From JAAGZL01 sp964628835 (GTDB lineage Bacteria > Pseudomonadota > Gammaproteobacteria > Chromatiales > Chromatiaceae): DNA of 64,000 bases. Shown here in pieces: positions 1 to 8,586 of this stretch; positions within the stretch are counted from its first letter, which is position 1, and each line of letters begins with the position of its first letter. Under the pieces are notes generated by a model. It ran no database searches, was not told the origin of the DNA, and saw nothing but the letters and a program-made list of their open reading frames with translations. A program made the position numbers and the translations under genes. Where the stretch lies: positions 9,609-73,608 of the forward strand of contig CAZVME010000005.1 of NCBI GenBank assembly GCA_964628835.1, in the 5' to 3' direction.

Positions 1-70
1 ATTGAGATATATCTGTCCTGATTTATTTTGCGGTCTCCCTGCAGGGTTGCCCTGGCTATCTGTGTCCTAC

Positions 71-1009
71 TCATGAATGGCTGTCCTTAGTCCGTAGGAG
101 TTGGTCCAGGGATGACTCCCCGTCGGCGCAGCGTGTATGCCCGGTCTCGGCGATGAGCGCCTGCAACATATCTCCGGCATTTTGTGGCCGCAGCAGGGGA
201 TCGACCTCCATCGCCCAGTCAATGATCTCCAACAGATATGTGGGGTAACGCTTTTTGAATGTCACTGCTGCTGGTCGCATCAGGTCCTTGGCGTGTCGTT
301 CCACTGCGGATTGGGGAGACTTGCCATCGATACAGGCCCGCATGGTGGCGCCGATGGCGTAGACATCACTCCAGGGTCCAACATAGCCCGAGGCATAGTA
401 CTGCTCCACCGGAGAGAATCCGGGTGTTACCACCTGTGAGTTCTGACGTTTTCTGGTGGTGGCAAAATGGTGTGCGGCGCCAAAATCCAGTAGCAGAGGG
501 TCGCCCCCGGGGCGCAGGTGGATGTTGTAGGGTTTAATATCCAGATGCAGCTGGCCTTTGGAGTGGATCAGGCTGAGGGCATCCAGGATTGGTGGGAATA
601 CGGTTTTTAGAAAGGTGGTGCTAAGGCTACCCTTGCGCCGCTTGATGTAATGGCCAAGATTTTTTCCATGCTCGTAATCCATCACCATATATGCGGTGTC
701 ATAGCAGAGAAAAAAGTTGCGTACATTTACAATGTTCGGGTGTTTCAATGAGGCCAGGGTTTTGGCCTCCTGGTAGAATAGTTTGCGTCCATTGTTCAGT
801 GCGTTGCGCTGCTCCTCACTGGTCACGCATACCCGGAGATCGTTGTCGTTTCTGGTGGCAAGCTTTTTGGGTAGGTACTCCTTTATGACCACATGGTCCT
901 GGGTATCCTCATCTTCGGCCAGATAAATGAGGCTGAAGCCACCGCTGCCGATTAACTTAATAATCGTATAGCAGTCAATAACAGTTCCAGGCGGGAGAGC
1001 TTCTCTCAT
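71..1009 (-). CDS. Serine/threonine protein kinase, soluble
   Basis: A 312-residue Hanks-type kinase covering little more than the catalytic domain. Visible motifs are a glycine-rich loop (GSGGFS, residues 21-26), the ATP-anchoring Lys in VIKEY (about 43), a catalytic loop HLDIKPYN (155-162), the metal-binding DFG (175-177) and an activation-segment GFSPVEQYY. The usual HRD arginine is Leu, a variant common in bacterial kinases. No membrane segment or sensor domain follows the kinase fold, so it should be cytoplasmic and take its signal from a partner. It is transcribed away from yicC, across a 165-bp AT-rich gap. Substrates cannot be predicted from the sequence. Confidence 0.88.
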   Translation of the reverse strand: MREALPPGTVIDCYTIIKLIGSGGFSLIYLAEDEDTQDHVVIKEYLPKKLATRNDNDLRVCVTSEEQRNALNNGRKLFYQEAKTLASLKHPNIVNVRNFFLCYDTAYMVMDYEHGKNLGHYIKRRKGSLSTTFLKTVFPPILDALSLIHSKGQLHLDIKPYNIHLRPGGDPLLLDFGAAHHFATTRKRQNSQVVTPGFSPVEQYYASGYVGPWSDVYAIGATMRACIDGKSPQSAVERHAKDLMRPAAVTFKKRYPTYLLEIIDWAMEVDPLLRPQNAGDMLQALIAETGHTRCADGESSLDQLLRTKDSHS

Positions 1010-1174
1010 TTTTCTGTTAGGTCTCTAATCTGGTACAAACCAGCTACTATTACTACGCTACATAGGTGCTCAGGTTAATAACCACCCTTGGGGTTAGTAT
1101 CATACACTGATTCGTGATTTAATTAATTTAACCACTGGCATACTGAGTTCCGGTGTAAAGGCTAAGGATTACAA

Positions 1175-2041
1175 ATGATTAGTAGCATGACAGCTTATGC
1201 GCGACAGGAGCATCGGGATGATCTAGGAGGGCTGGTTTGGGAGCTGCGCTCGGTGAATCATCGCTATCTTGAGGTTACGGTTCGCCTACCTGAAGAGTTT
1301 AGAGCAATTGAGCCGAGTGTGCGTGAGTTGGTGGCCAGGAAACTTGGGCGGGGCAAGGTGGAATGCGGTCTCAGATTTGAAGTTGGTAGTGATACTACCG
1401 CAGGTATAAAGGTGAATGAGCGTCTGGCAAAACAGGTCATGGAGGCCGCCAAGGAGATAGGACGTCTTCAGCATGAAGCGGTGCCGCCGCGCACCATTGA
1501 TATCATGCGTTGGCCCGGGGTGCTGGAGGCGGAGAAGCAGGACTTTTCACCGTTACAGAAACGCGCCCAGGAGCTGCTCGGGGAGTCGCTGGATAGCCTG
1601 ATCGAAACCCGGCAGCGAGAGGGTTCCAGGTTGGCTGAACTGATCCAGAAACGCAGCTCTTCCATGCAAGAGCAGGTGACGCTGGTCAGAACGCGCATGC
1701 CCGGGGTCCTCGCAGGAATCCGTGAGCGCCTGCGCAGTCGACTGGAGGAGCTATCCGGAGAGCTGGATGAGGGCCGGTTGGAACAGGAGATGACCTTGCT
1801 GTGTCAACGTCTGGATGTGGATGAAGAGATGGACCGCCTGGATGCCCATCTCCAGGAAGTGGAGCAGGTGCTGCAACGCCAGGAGCCGGTGGGCCGCAGA
1901 CTTGATTTTCTGATGCAGGAACTTAATCGCGAGGCCAACACCCTCAGTTCCAAGGCCAATGACTCAGATACCACCAAGATTGCGGTGGAGATGAAGGTGC
2001 TGATCGAGCAGATGCGCGAGCAGGTGCAGAACATAGAGTAA
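1175..2041 (+). CDS. yicC: YicC/YloC family endoribonuclease
   Basis: 288 residues, the normal family length. The N-terminal YicC domain begins with the characteristic MISSMTAYAR. The C-terminal DUF1732 domain carries RRLDFLMQELNRE and the near-invariant TLSSKANDSD stretch. The family is an RNA endonuclease implicated in small-RNA turnover in E. coli. An AAGGA Shine-Dalgarno sequence lies about 7 bases before the ATG. It is followed by gmk, a very common gammaproteobacterial order. Confidence 0.93.
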   Translation: MISSMTAYARQEHRDDLGGLVWELRSVNHRYLEVTVRLPEEFRAIEPSVRELVARKLGRGKVECGLRFEVGSDTTAGIKVNERLAKQVMEAAKEIGRLQHEAVPPRTIDIMRWPGVLEAEKQDFSPLQKRAQELLGESLDSLIETRQREGSRLAELIQKRSSSMQEQVTLVRTRMPGVLAGIRERLRSRLEELSGELDEGRLEQEMTLLCQRLDVDEEMDRLDAHLQEVEQVLQRQEPVGRRLDFLMQELNREANTLSSKANDSDTTKIAVEMKVLIEQMREQVQNIE

Positions 2042-2185
2042 ATACCTCCCCATTATTAGTTCGAGTTTGTAATATTCGCGCCAAGAGAATCACTGGAAGT
2101 ACTTTAGTAGCAATTGAGCTATAATTTTGTGTCTTTGGCGTATCTGTGAGAACCAACTATGTTCTTAATTTAACAAAGGTAAACG

Positions 2186-2800
2186 ATGTCACGAGGCACC
2201 CTGTATATGGTTTCTGCTCCCTCTGGAGCCGGTAAGACCAGCCTGCTTAAGGCGTTGCTGGAGCAAGATGAACAGTTGCACATTTCCGTCTCCTTCACCA
2301 CCCGGCCCCAGCGTCCGGGTGAAGTGGAAGGCAAGGACTACCATTTTGTTGCTCAGGAGGAGTTTCTGCAGATGGTTCAGCAGGGCTCTTTTCTGGAACA
2401 TGCTCATGTGTTCGACAACTACTACGGCACCAACCGGGATGAGGTGTTAGCCCAGTTGGAGCAGGGCTATGATGTGGTACTGGAGATAGATTGGCAGGGG
2501 GCGCAGCAGATACGTTCCAACCTGTTGGATACGGTGTCCATCTTTATCTTGCCGCCGTCGGAACAGGTTCTACTGCAGCGGCTGACGGCTAGAGGGCAGG
2601 ATGATGCGGCAGTGATTGAACGACGCATGCGGGATGCGAAGTCAGAGATATCACACTATCAGGAGTTTGATTATCTGGTGGTTAATGATGAATTTTCCCA
2701 TGCCATGGAGGGGTTGCGGGCGATAATTACTGCTCAGCGCCTGTGTCAGGAGCGGCAATCCCAGGAGTTGCAGCAGCAACTTAAAACTCTGCTGGGCTAA
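2186..2800 (+). CDS. gmk: Guanylate kinase
   Basis: 204 residues. It phosphorylates GMP to GDP with ATP, supplying GTP and, indirectly, the substrate for (p)ppGpp made by spoT downstream. The P-loop SGAGKTS is at residues 13-19, followed by the GMP-binding TTRPQRPGE and the YYGT/EIDWQGAQQIR segments. Its place in yicC-gmk-rpoZ-spoT matches the conserved order. Start ATG follows an AAAGG-type ribosome site. Confidence 0.96.
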   Translation: MSRGTLYMVSAPSGAGKTSLLKALLEQDEQLHISVSFTTRPQRPGEVEGKDYHFVAQEEFLQMVQQGSFLEHAHVFDNYYGTNRDEVLAQLEQGYDVVLEIDWQGAQQIRSNLLDTVSIFILPPSEQVLLQRLTARGQDDAAVIERRMRDAKSEISHYQEFDYLVVNDEFSHAMEGLRAIITAQRLCQERQSQELQQQLKTLLG

Positions 2801-3039
2801 GGCAGTCCGGATAACTTGGTATTCGGTTTCCCGGTTATGAGTCAGCAGGAATCTCCAGTAATCCACTGGATCTACAAGCTAAAACGCGCTTTTCAATAGC
2901 TACGGCCCACTGGTTAGTGGTGGTAAAATAGTATAATATACAGCGTTTTTCCGCAGTCCGAACCGAAATCCGGGCCGCCTTTGAGTTTAATTTACCCTGC
3001 CTGTTTCATCAGGATCAGGGGTCCACGGAGTAATAGAGA

Positions 3040-3339
3040 ATGGCGCGAGTAACAGTTGAAGACTGTCTGGAACACGTTGATAACCGATTTGATCTGGTGG
3101 TGCTGGCAACCAAGCGCGCCCGGCAGTTGGCCAATGGCGTGGAGCCACTGCTGCCATGGGAAAACGATAAGCCTACGGTTATGGCGCTGCGCGAGATCGC
3201 CGAAGGGTTGATCAATGCTGATAACGTTGATCCCAAGGAAGATGAGATCACCGATGTGGAAGCAGCAGAAGAGGCGTTCATTGCCGCCGGTGAGGAGCTT
3301 GCCGCAGTAGAGCAGCCAAAGCAGGATCCGAAGAGCTGA
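3040..3339 (+). CDS. rpoZ: RNA polymerase omega subunit
   Basis: 99 residues beginning MARVTVEDCLEHVDNRFDLV, the diagnostic omega start. RARQLANG and the KPTVMALREIAEG segment follow. Omega helps assemble beta-prime into RNA polymerase and forms part of a ppGpp-binding site in E. coli, which fits its position before spoT. The C-terminal tail is acidic and low in complexity. A strong terminator follows directly. Confidence 0.96.
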   Translation: MARVTVEDCLEHVDNRFDLVVLATKRARQLANGVEPLLPWENDKPTVMALREIAEGLINADNVDPKEDEITDVEAAEEAFIAAGEELAAVEQPKQDPKS

Positions 3340-3383
3340 TAGGTAGTTTGCAAATTACAGCCTGTAACAAACAGGCAGTCACT

Positions 3384-3418
3384 AAAGGTGCATGACTTAG
3401 GTCTGCACCTTTTTTTGT
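3384..3418 (+). terminator. Rho-independent terminator after rpoZ
   Basis: Stem AAAGGTGCA (3384-3392) pairs perfectly with TGCACCTTT (3404-3412) across an 11-base loop, followed by a T-run. It lies 45 bases past the rpoZ stop and separates gmk-rpoZ from spoT, so spoT probably has its own promoter. Confidence 0.85.
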
Positions 3419-3714
3419 TCATGACTTCAGAGCAGCGGATATAAGCGACCAGAGGTTACGGTGCGTATGGATAAGATTATTTTTACATCTGCTACCATCA
3501 ATTTACACAGAAGTTCCCGGGGTTTGATCCAAGGTGTTAATTAACTTCACCACTTTTGGCTCTGGTGGTGAATGCTCTCCATTTTGACTAATATGGAAGT
3601 TATAGCCGCGTATTCAGGAACCGACCACTTACTCAGGGGTCATTTGGTTAGACAGGATAATAAAAAATCGCTGGTTAATAGATTGTAGTTTAGCTAGTGG
3701 AGTAACATGTTTTT
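3419..3714. other. rpoZ-spoT intergenic region with an inverted repeat
   Basis: About 300 bases without a gene. The only structure I see is a perfect 8-bp inverted repeat, TTCACCAC (3546-3553) and GTGGTGAA (3565-3572), with an 11-base loop and no T-run. That makes it more like an operator or mRNA hairpin than a terminator. The spoT promoter should lie in this region, but no convincing -35/-10 pair was identified. Confidence 0.5.
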
Positions 3715-5895
3715 ATGACGCAGTCACAGGTAAAACAGGCCTCACAGCGGGAGGTCTGGTCCAAAGAAGCAGACTCCCGCATCGCCGATCTTTGTACCTA
3801 CCTTGAGTCCTATCTTGAACCGGATCAGATTAAGGAGGTGTATCGCGCCTATCTGTTCGGCGCCCAATATCATTCTGGGCAGACACGCAAGTCCGGTGAA
3901 CCATACATCTGCCACCCCCTGGCAGTGGCTCGTATCCTGTCCGAGATGCAGTTGGATTATAAGTGCATTATCGGCGCCGTACTGCATGATGTTATCGAGG
4001 ATACGTCGGCCAGCAAGCAGAAGGTCACTGAAGAGTTTGACAGCGAGATTGCGGACCTGGTGGATGGAGTAAGCAAGCTGACCAAGATCGACTCGGTGTC
4101 ACATGCCGAGGCTCAGGCCGACAATATCCGTAAGATGTTGCTGGCTATGACCAGGGATATCCGGGTGATCCTGATCAAACTGGCCGACCGCCTGCATAAC
4201 ATGCGCACTCTGGATGTGATGCGTCCCAAGAAGAGGCGACGCATCTCCAGTGAGACTCTGGATATCTACGCCCCTATCGCGAATCGGCTCGGCCTGAACC
4301 ATATTCGACTGGAACTGGAAGAACTCTGTTTTGCAGCCGCTTGGCCCATGCGACATCGGGTACTGCTTAAATCAGTGACCACCATGCGCGGCAACCGCAA
4401 AGAGCTGATGACGCATATCGAGGCTGGACTGAAGCAGGGCCTGAAAGATGAAGGCATAGCCGCCATTGTTCAGGGCAGGGAGAAGCATCTGTACAGTATC
4501 TACCGCAAGATGCGTGATAAGAAGCTATCTTTTATCGAGGTGGTGGACCTGTTCGGTTTTCGTATTATTGTGGATTCGGTCGACACCTGCTACCGCACCC
4601 TTGGCATTGTGCACAACCTGTACAAACCGGTGCCGGGGCGTTTCAAAGACTATATAGCCATCCCCAAGGCCAACGGCTATCAATCCCTGCACACCTCGCT
4701 GATAGGTTCCCACGGGGTCTTGATAGAGGCCCAGATCAGAACCGAAGAGATGCATGAGATATCCGAGTCCGGGATTGCCGCGCATTGGGTGTACAAGGCC
4801 GAGGAGGGTAGTTCCGGTGTGGCTCATGCCTACGCCTCTGACTGGTTGAAGAACCTGTTGGATCTACAGCGCGAGGCTGGTAACTCCATGGAGTTTCTGG
4901 AGCACGTGAAGGTTGATCTATTCCCGGATGAGGTGCACGTATTTACACCCAAGGGCGGGATCAAGGTGTTGGCCAAGGGTTCTACCGTGATCGATTTTGC
5001 CTATGCGGTGCACTCCGATGTGGGTAACCAGTGTGTGGCCGCCCGGGTGGATCGACAACTGGTGCCGTTGCGCACCAAACTGCTCAGTGGTCAGACCGTG
5101 GAGGTAATCACCTCGGAAGGTGCCAGGCCCAATCCCTCATGGCTGGATTTCGTGGTAACGGGGAAGGCCCGAGCCAGTATCCGCAGTTATCTGAAAAACC
5201 TGAAGAGCCAAGAGGCGGTAGACCTGGGGCGCAAAATGCTGGAGCGTGGTCTTGAGGCCTACGGTCTGACAATTGAAGAGGCGGAAGCAGATGGCATCAA
5301 TTCACTGCTGGTTGATTTCAAGCTGAAAAGCATGAATGACCTATTGGAGAAGATCGGTCTGGGTGATCGCATGGCGCTACTGGTGGCAAGAAGAATTGCC
5401 GGCGACCGTGGATTGGACCAGGATGAAGAACCCTATCCAACGCAGTCGGCGCAACCTCTGGTGATCAGTGGCACCGAGGGTATGGTGGTAAGCTTTGCCA
5501 AGTGCTGCCGAGCCATTCCCTGGGACGATATCGTAGCCGTGTTCAGTCCCGGCAAGGGTATTGTGGTGCATCGCCAGGGCTGTCCGAACCTGGGTGAGTT
5601 CCGCAAGCAGGGTGAGAACTGGATGGACGTGCGCTGGATGGATCAGACCGAAGGCGAGTTCACCACCGAGGTTGGGGTGGAAGTTGGTAGTAAACGTGGG
5701 GTACTGGCCACGGTGGCAGCGGTCTTTGCCCAAATGGAATCGAATATTGAGAACGTGGTTATAGAGGAGAGGGACGGGCTATCGTCCACCCTGGAGTTCA
5801 CCGTTAGCGTGCGCAACAGAAAGCACCTGGCGCGCATAATAAAGAGATTGCGCGCACTGCCCGAGGTGATGCGCATAACCCGTATGATGGGCTGA
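3715..5895 (+). CDS. spoT: Bifunctional (p)ppGpp synthetase/hydrolase
   Basis: 726 residues with the full Rel/SpoT order: HD hydrolase domain (about 45-200, with intact HDVIEDT), synthetase domain (about 250-370, with GRFKDYIAIPKANGYQSLHT), TGS domain (about 400-465, starting VHVFTPKGG) and C-terminal ACT domain (about 650-726). The intact HD motif argues for SpoT-type hydrolysis rather than a RelA-only enzyme. A GGAG at 3699-3702 precedes the ATG by 12 bases, slightly long. The gmk-rpoZ-spoT order is as in enterobacteria. recG, next to spoT in E. coli, lies 11 kb further on here. Confidence 0.96.
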   Translation: MTQSQVKQASQREVWSKEADSRIADLCTYLESYLEPDQIKEVYRAYLFGAQYHSGQTRKSGEPYICHPLAVARILSEMQLDYKCIIGAVLHDVIEDTSASKQKVTEEFDSEIADLVDGVSKLTKIDSVSHAEAQADNIRKMLLAMTRDIRVILIKLADRLHNMRTLDVMRPKKRRRISSETLDIYAPIANRLGLNHIRLELEELCFAAAWPMRHRVLLKSVTTMRGNRKELMTHIEAGLKQGLKDEGIAAIVQGREKHLYSIYRKMRDKKLSFIEVVDLFGFRIIVDSVDTCYRTLGIVHNLYKPVPGRFKDYIAIPKANGYQSLHTSLIGSHGVLIEAQIRTEEMHEISESGIAAHWVYKAEEGSSGVAHAYASDWLKNLLDLQREAGNSMEFLEHVKVDLFPDEVHVFTPKGGIKVLAKGSTVIDFAYAVHSDVGNQCVAARVDRQLVPLRTKLLSGQTVEVITSEGARPNPSWLDFVVTGKARASIRSYLKNLKSQEAVDLGRKMLERGLEAYGLTIEEAEADGINSLLVDFKLKSMNDLLEKIGLGDRMALLVARRIAGDRGLDQDEEPYPTQSAQPLVISGTEGMVVSFAKCCRAIPWDDIVAVFSPGKGIVVHRQGCPNLGEFRKQGENWMDVRWMDQTEGEFTTEVGVEVGSKRGVLATVAAVFAQMESNIENVVIEERDGLSSTLEFTVSVRNRKHLARIIKRLRALPEVMRITRMMG

Positions 5896-5992
5896 TAATG
5901 TCGGCCGTTTTGTGCTGAGAACTCGGGCCAATTTGTGCTCTTAGCTAACATAAAATCAGAAACCATAATTAATCCAAAATGGAGCACCACCC

Positions 5993-6369
5993 ATGAGTCG
6001 AGAGATCATCAGCACCAGTAGTGCCCCCCAGGCCATTGGCACCTATTCCCAGGCGGTAAAGAGTGGCAACTGGGTCTACATGTCGGGGCAGATCCCACTG
6101 GTGCCAGAGACCATGGAGATGGTGGCGGGTGATATAGAGGCCCAGATCCGACGAGTGTTCGACAACCTGCAGGCAGTTGCCAGGGCCGCCGGTGGAGATC
6201 TGGAAGATGTGATCAAGCTGAATGTATATCTCACCGACCTGAGCAATTTCTCGGTGGTTAATCAGGTGATGGCCGATTATTTTTCTGAGCCTTATCCGGC
6301 TCGTGCTGCAGTGGGTGTTGCCGCCCTGCCCAAGGATGCGGAAGTGGAAATGGATGGAGTGATGGAGCT

Positions 6370-6373
<4 letters not shown>
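5993..6373 (+). CDS. ridA: RidA/YjgF family enamine/imine deaminase
   Basis: 126 residues. The family hydrolyses reactive 2-aminoacrylate released by PLP enzymes. Family motifs visible are QAIGTYSQAVKSG near the start, the YMSGQIPL strand, LNVYLTDLSNF, and PYPARAAVGVAALPKDAEVEMD containing the carboxylate-binding Arg. The C-terminus (GVMEL) is a few residues shorter than usual. It sits about 100 bases after spoT in the same direction. Its TAA shares the TTAA at 6370-6373 with the stop of the convergent yjbQ. Confidence 0.93.
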
Positions 6374-6786
<413 letters not shown>

Positions 6787-6809
6787 AAGTACGCCAGTAT
6801 TGAACCAAA

Positions 6810-7124
6810 TCAGATATTGACCTTGCCAATCTTATCCTGAACTGATTTCAGTTTCCCTTGCAGGCGATCACTCTTGCCCTTGCGGATATCCAGTTTTAAT
6901 GAAGAGTAAACGCGCTTGCTGCCGGCCTGCTCCAGCACATCGTAGGCAACCTGTACCAGGCCCAGGGCCTGCACCAGATTCTCGGTTTCGATAATGGTGC
7001 CCATGGGGGTGAGTTGGTAGCTCATGCCACTGTCGCGGACCATCTTGATCACCTGACTCACATACTCGCTGACGCTCTCACCTTTGTCGGTGGGGAACAT
7101 GGAAAATTCAAGTAGGACTGACAT
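6810..7124 (-). CDS. MTH1187 family thiamine-binding protein
   Basis: 104 residues of the UPF0045/MTH1187 family, a ferredoxin-like fold that binds thiamine in characterised members. Visible are the N-terminal strand MSVLLEFSMFPTD, the SYQLTPMGTIIE segment and the RVYSSLKLDIRKGK segment. It lies 23 bases upstream of yjbQ on the same strand, so the two probably share a transcript. It may be a cytoplasmic thiamine carrier or sensor; no transporter gene is adjacent. Confidence 0.85.
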   Translation of the reverse strand: MSVLLEFSMFPTDKGESVSEYVSQVIKMVRDSGMSYQLTPMGTIIETENLVQALGLVQVAYDVLEQAGSKRVYSSLKLDIRKGKSDRLQGKLKSVQDKIGKVNI

Positions 7125-7451
7125 GTAGGTATCTCCGTATTGTTGGTCTCTCAGTAAATATTATTGCAGGTATGGGTGGACGCATAAACCGGCTGGTGGA
7201 AATCTTGGTGTTCTGAGATATCACATCAGGGAACCTGGTTCCTAAATCCTGATTTTCACAGAAAAAATTAAGGTTATTACCATTCCGGCCGATACATGAG
7301 AATTATAATTATAGCTTGCTAGTGGATATGCAGGCAGCACTAGAGTGCAGAGGGTAAACCGCAGGGTTGCGGCACATTATAACCGCATATTGAGTTCTTG
7401 CTCTTCCCTGGAAACAGCGCCCACTTTTAGCTGGATTGCGATTAACCATAC
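7125..7451. other. Intergenic region between thiamine genes and PBP gene
   Basis: About 330 bases without a gene, between divergent transcription units. A nested inverted repeat is visible: outer ATCAGG (7225-7230) with CCTGAT (7248-7253), and inner GGAACC (7230-7235) with GGTTCC (7237-7242). There is no T-run, so it may be an operator or leader hairpin. No RNA gene was recognised. Confidence 0.4.
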
Positions 7452-8579
7452 ATGATTGAGTTTTGCAGGGAGCCTTGGCCCATGAGTATTTGGTCGTTAT
7501 CCACTCAAATTGCCGGAGTGAGAATCTATATGTTCAAAATGAGAGCAATGAAATGCGAGGTGAGGTGCAGTCAAACCCATCAAATAGCACTCTTATGCGG
7601 TCGCGAGCCAAACCCACCATCAACCACAAAACACCATATTCCGTTCAAATGGCTGGCCTCGCTGTGGGCAGGCTTTGTTCAGGCCTGGGTGCTCTCCGTG
7701 GGTATTGGTATGCTGTCTACCCCGGTGCTTGCTGTTGAGGGTAATGAGAGTGATGCGCTGATTTTTAAAGGATGTTCCATCATTCGCCGTGCATTTATGA
7801 CTGAAGCTGCACATGCGTATAAGGAGGCAACCGGTCAAAGTATCGATGTAATGGGTGGTGGGGCAACCCTGGGGATCCGAGCCACCACGGCCGGTGATGC
7901 GGACATTGGCGGCACCTGCCGCCCACCGTTGCCTGATTTGTCGGCAAAGGAACGGGGAACCCAAACGTTCCAGATTGCCTGGGATGCGCTGGTGGTTATT
8001 ACCTACCACTCCAACCCGGTTGACTCCATTACCCTCCAACAGCTCAAGTCGGTACTACGGGGTGAGATCGTAAACTGGCGTGAGCTTGGTGGGCCAGTTA
8101 AACGTATTGTACCGGTATTTCGAAGTCAGTCGCCAGAGCATGGGGGTAAGCTGTCCGGGGTTGGCTATATGACCCGGAAGATGCTGTTTGGTGACACCGA
8201 AATTGACTATTCAGCCCGTGCCCTGTTTTTTCGCCACTCATCGGAAGTGGAAGAGGCCATAGAGAAGGTGCCATTCTCATTTGCTGTGACCGGAGTCTCA
8301 TCGGCAAACAGGAGGCGGGTAAAGGCGCTGGCCCTGGATGGGGTTAAACCAACCCGGGATAATATCTCCTCTGGGGCCTATCCATTATATCGCCCGCTTT
8401 ATCTGGTCACCCGAGGTGGTCCTTCGCCGGAAATTAGGGGGTTCCTGGATTGGCTGCTCAGTGATGCAGGACAACAGGTAGTCTCGGATCAGGGGACCGT
8501 TACCATGAGTGAAGGTTTCAGGTTATTTGAGTTATTCAATACCCGCAACACACCTGCCCAACAGGCCTCAGGTAAATGA
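7452..8579 (+). CDS. Periplasmic phosphate-type substrate-binding protein
   Basis: 375 codons from the first ATG. The C-terminal 280 resemble PstS-like substrate-binding domains: MGGGATLGIRATTAGDADIG is the anion-binding-type loop, and VNWRELGGP plus FLDWLLSDAGQQVV are typical. A signal-peptide-like segment (about residues 66-94, ending STPVLA) sits far from the first Met, so the real start is probably an internal codon; M30 and M33 are options. No ABC permease is adjacent. The next gene, a CACHE-GGDEF-EAL protein, starts within about 10 bases of this stop, so the pair is likely co-translated and this protein may present a ligand to that sensor. Confidence 0.75.
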   Translation: MIEFCREPWPMSIWSLSTQIAGVRIYMFKMRAMKCEVRCSQTHQIALLCGREPNPPSTTKHHIPFKWLASLWAGFVQAWVLSVGIGMLSTPVLAVEGNESDALIFKGCSIIRRAFMTEAAHAYKEATGQSIDVMGGGATLGIRATTAGDADIGGTCRPPLPDLSAKERGTQTFQIAWDALVVITYHSNPVDSITLQQLKSVLRGEIVNWRELGGPVKRIVPVFRSQSPEHGGKLSGVGYMTRKMLFGDTEIDYSARALFFRHSSEVEEAIEKVPFSFAVTGVSSANRRRVKALALDGVKPTRDNISSGAYPLYRPLYLVTRGGPSPEIRGFLDWLLSDAGQQVVSDQGTVTMSEGFRLFELFNTRNTPAQQASGK

Positions 8580-8586
8580 GGCCGAT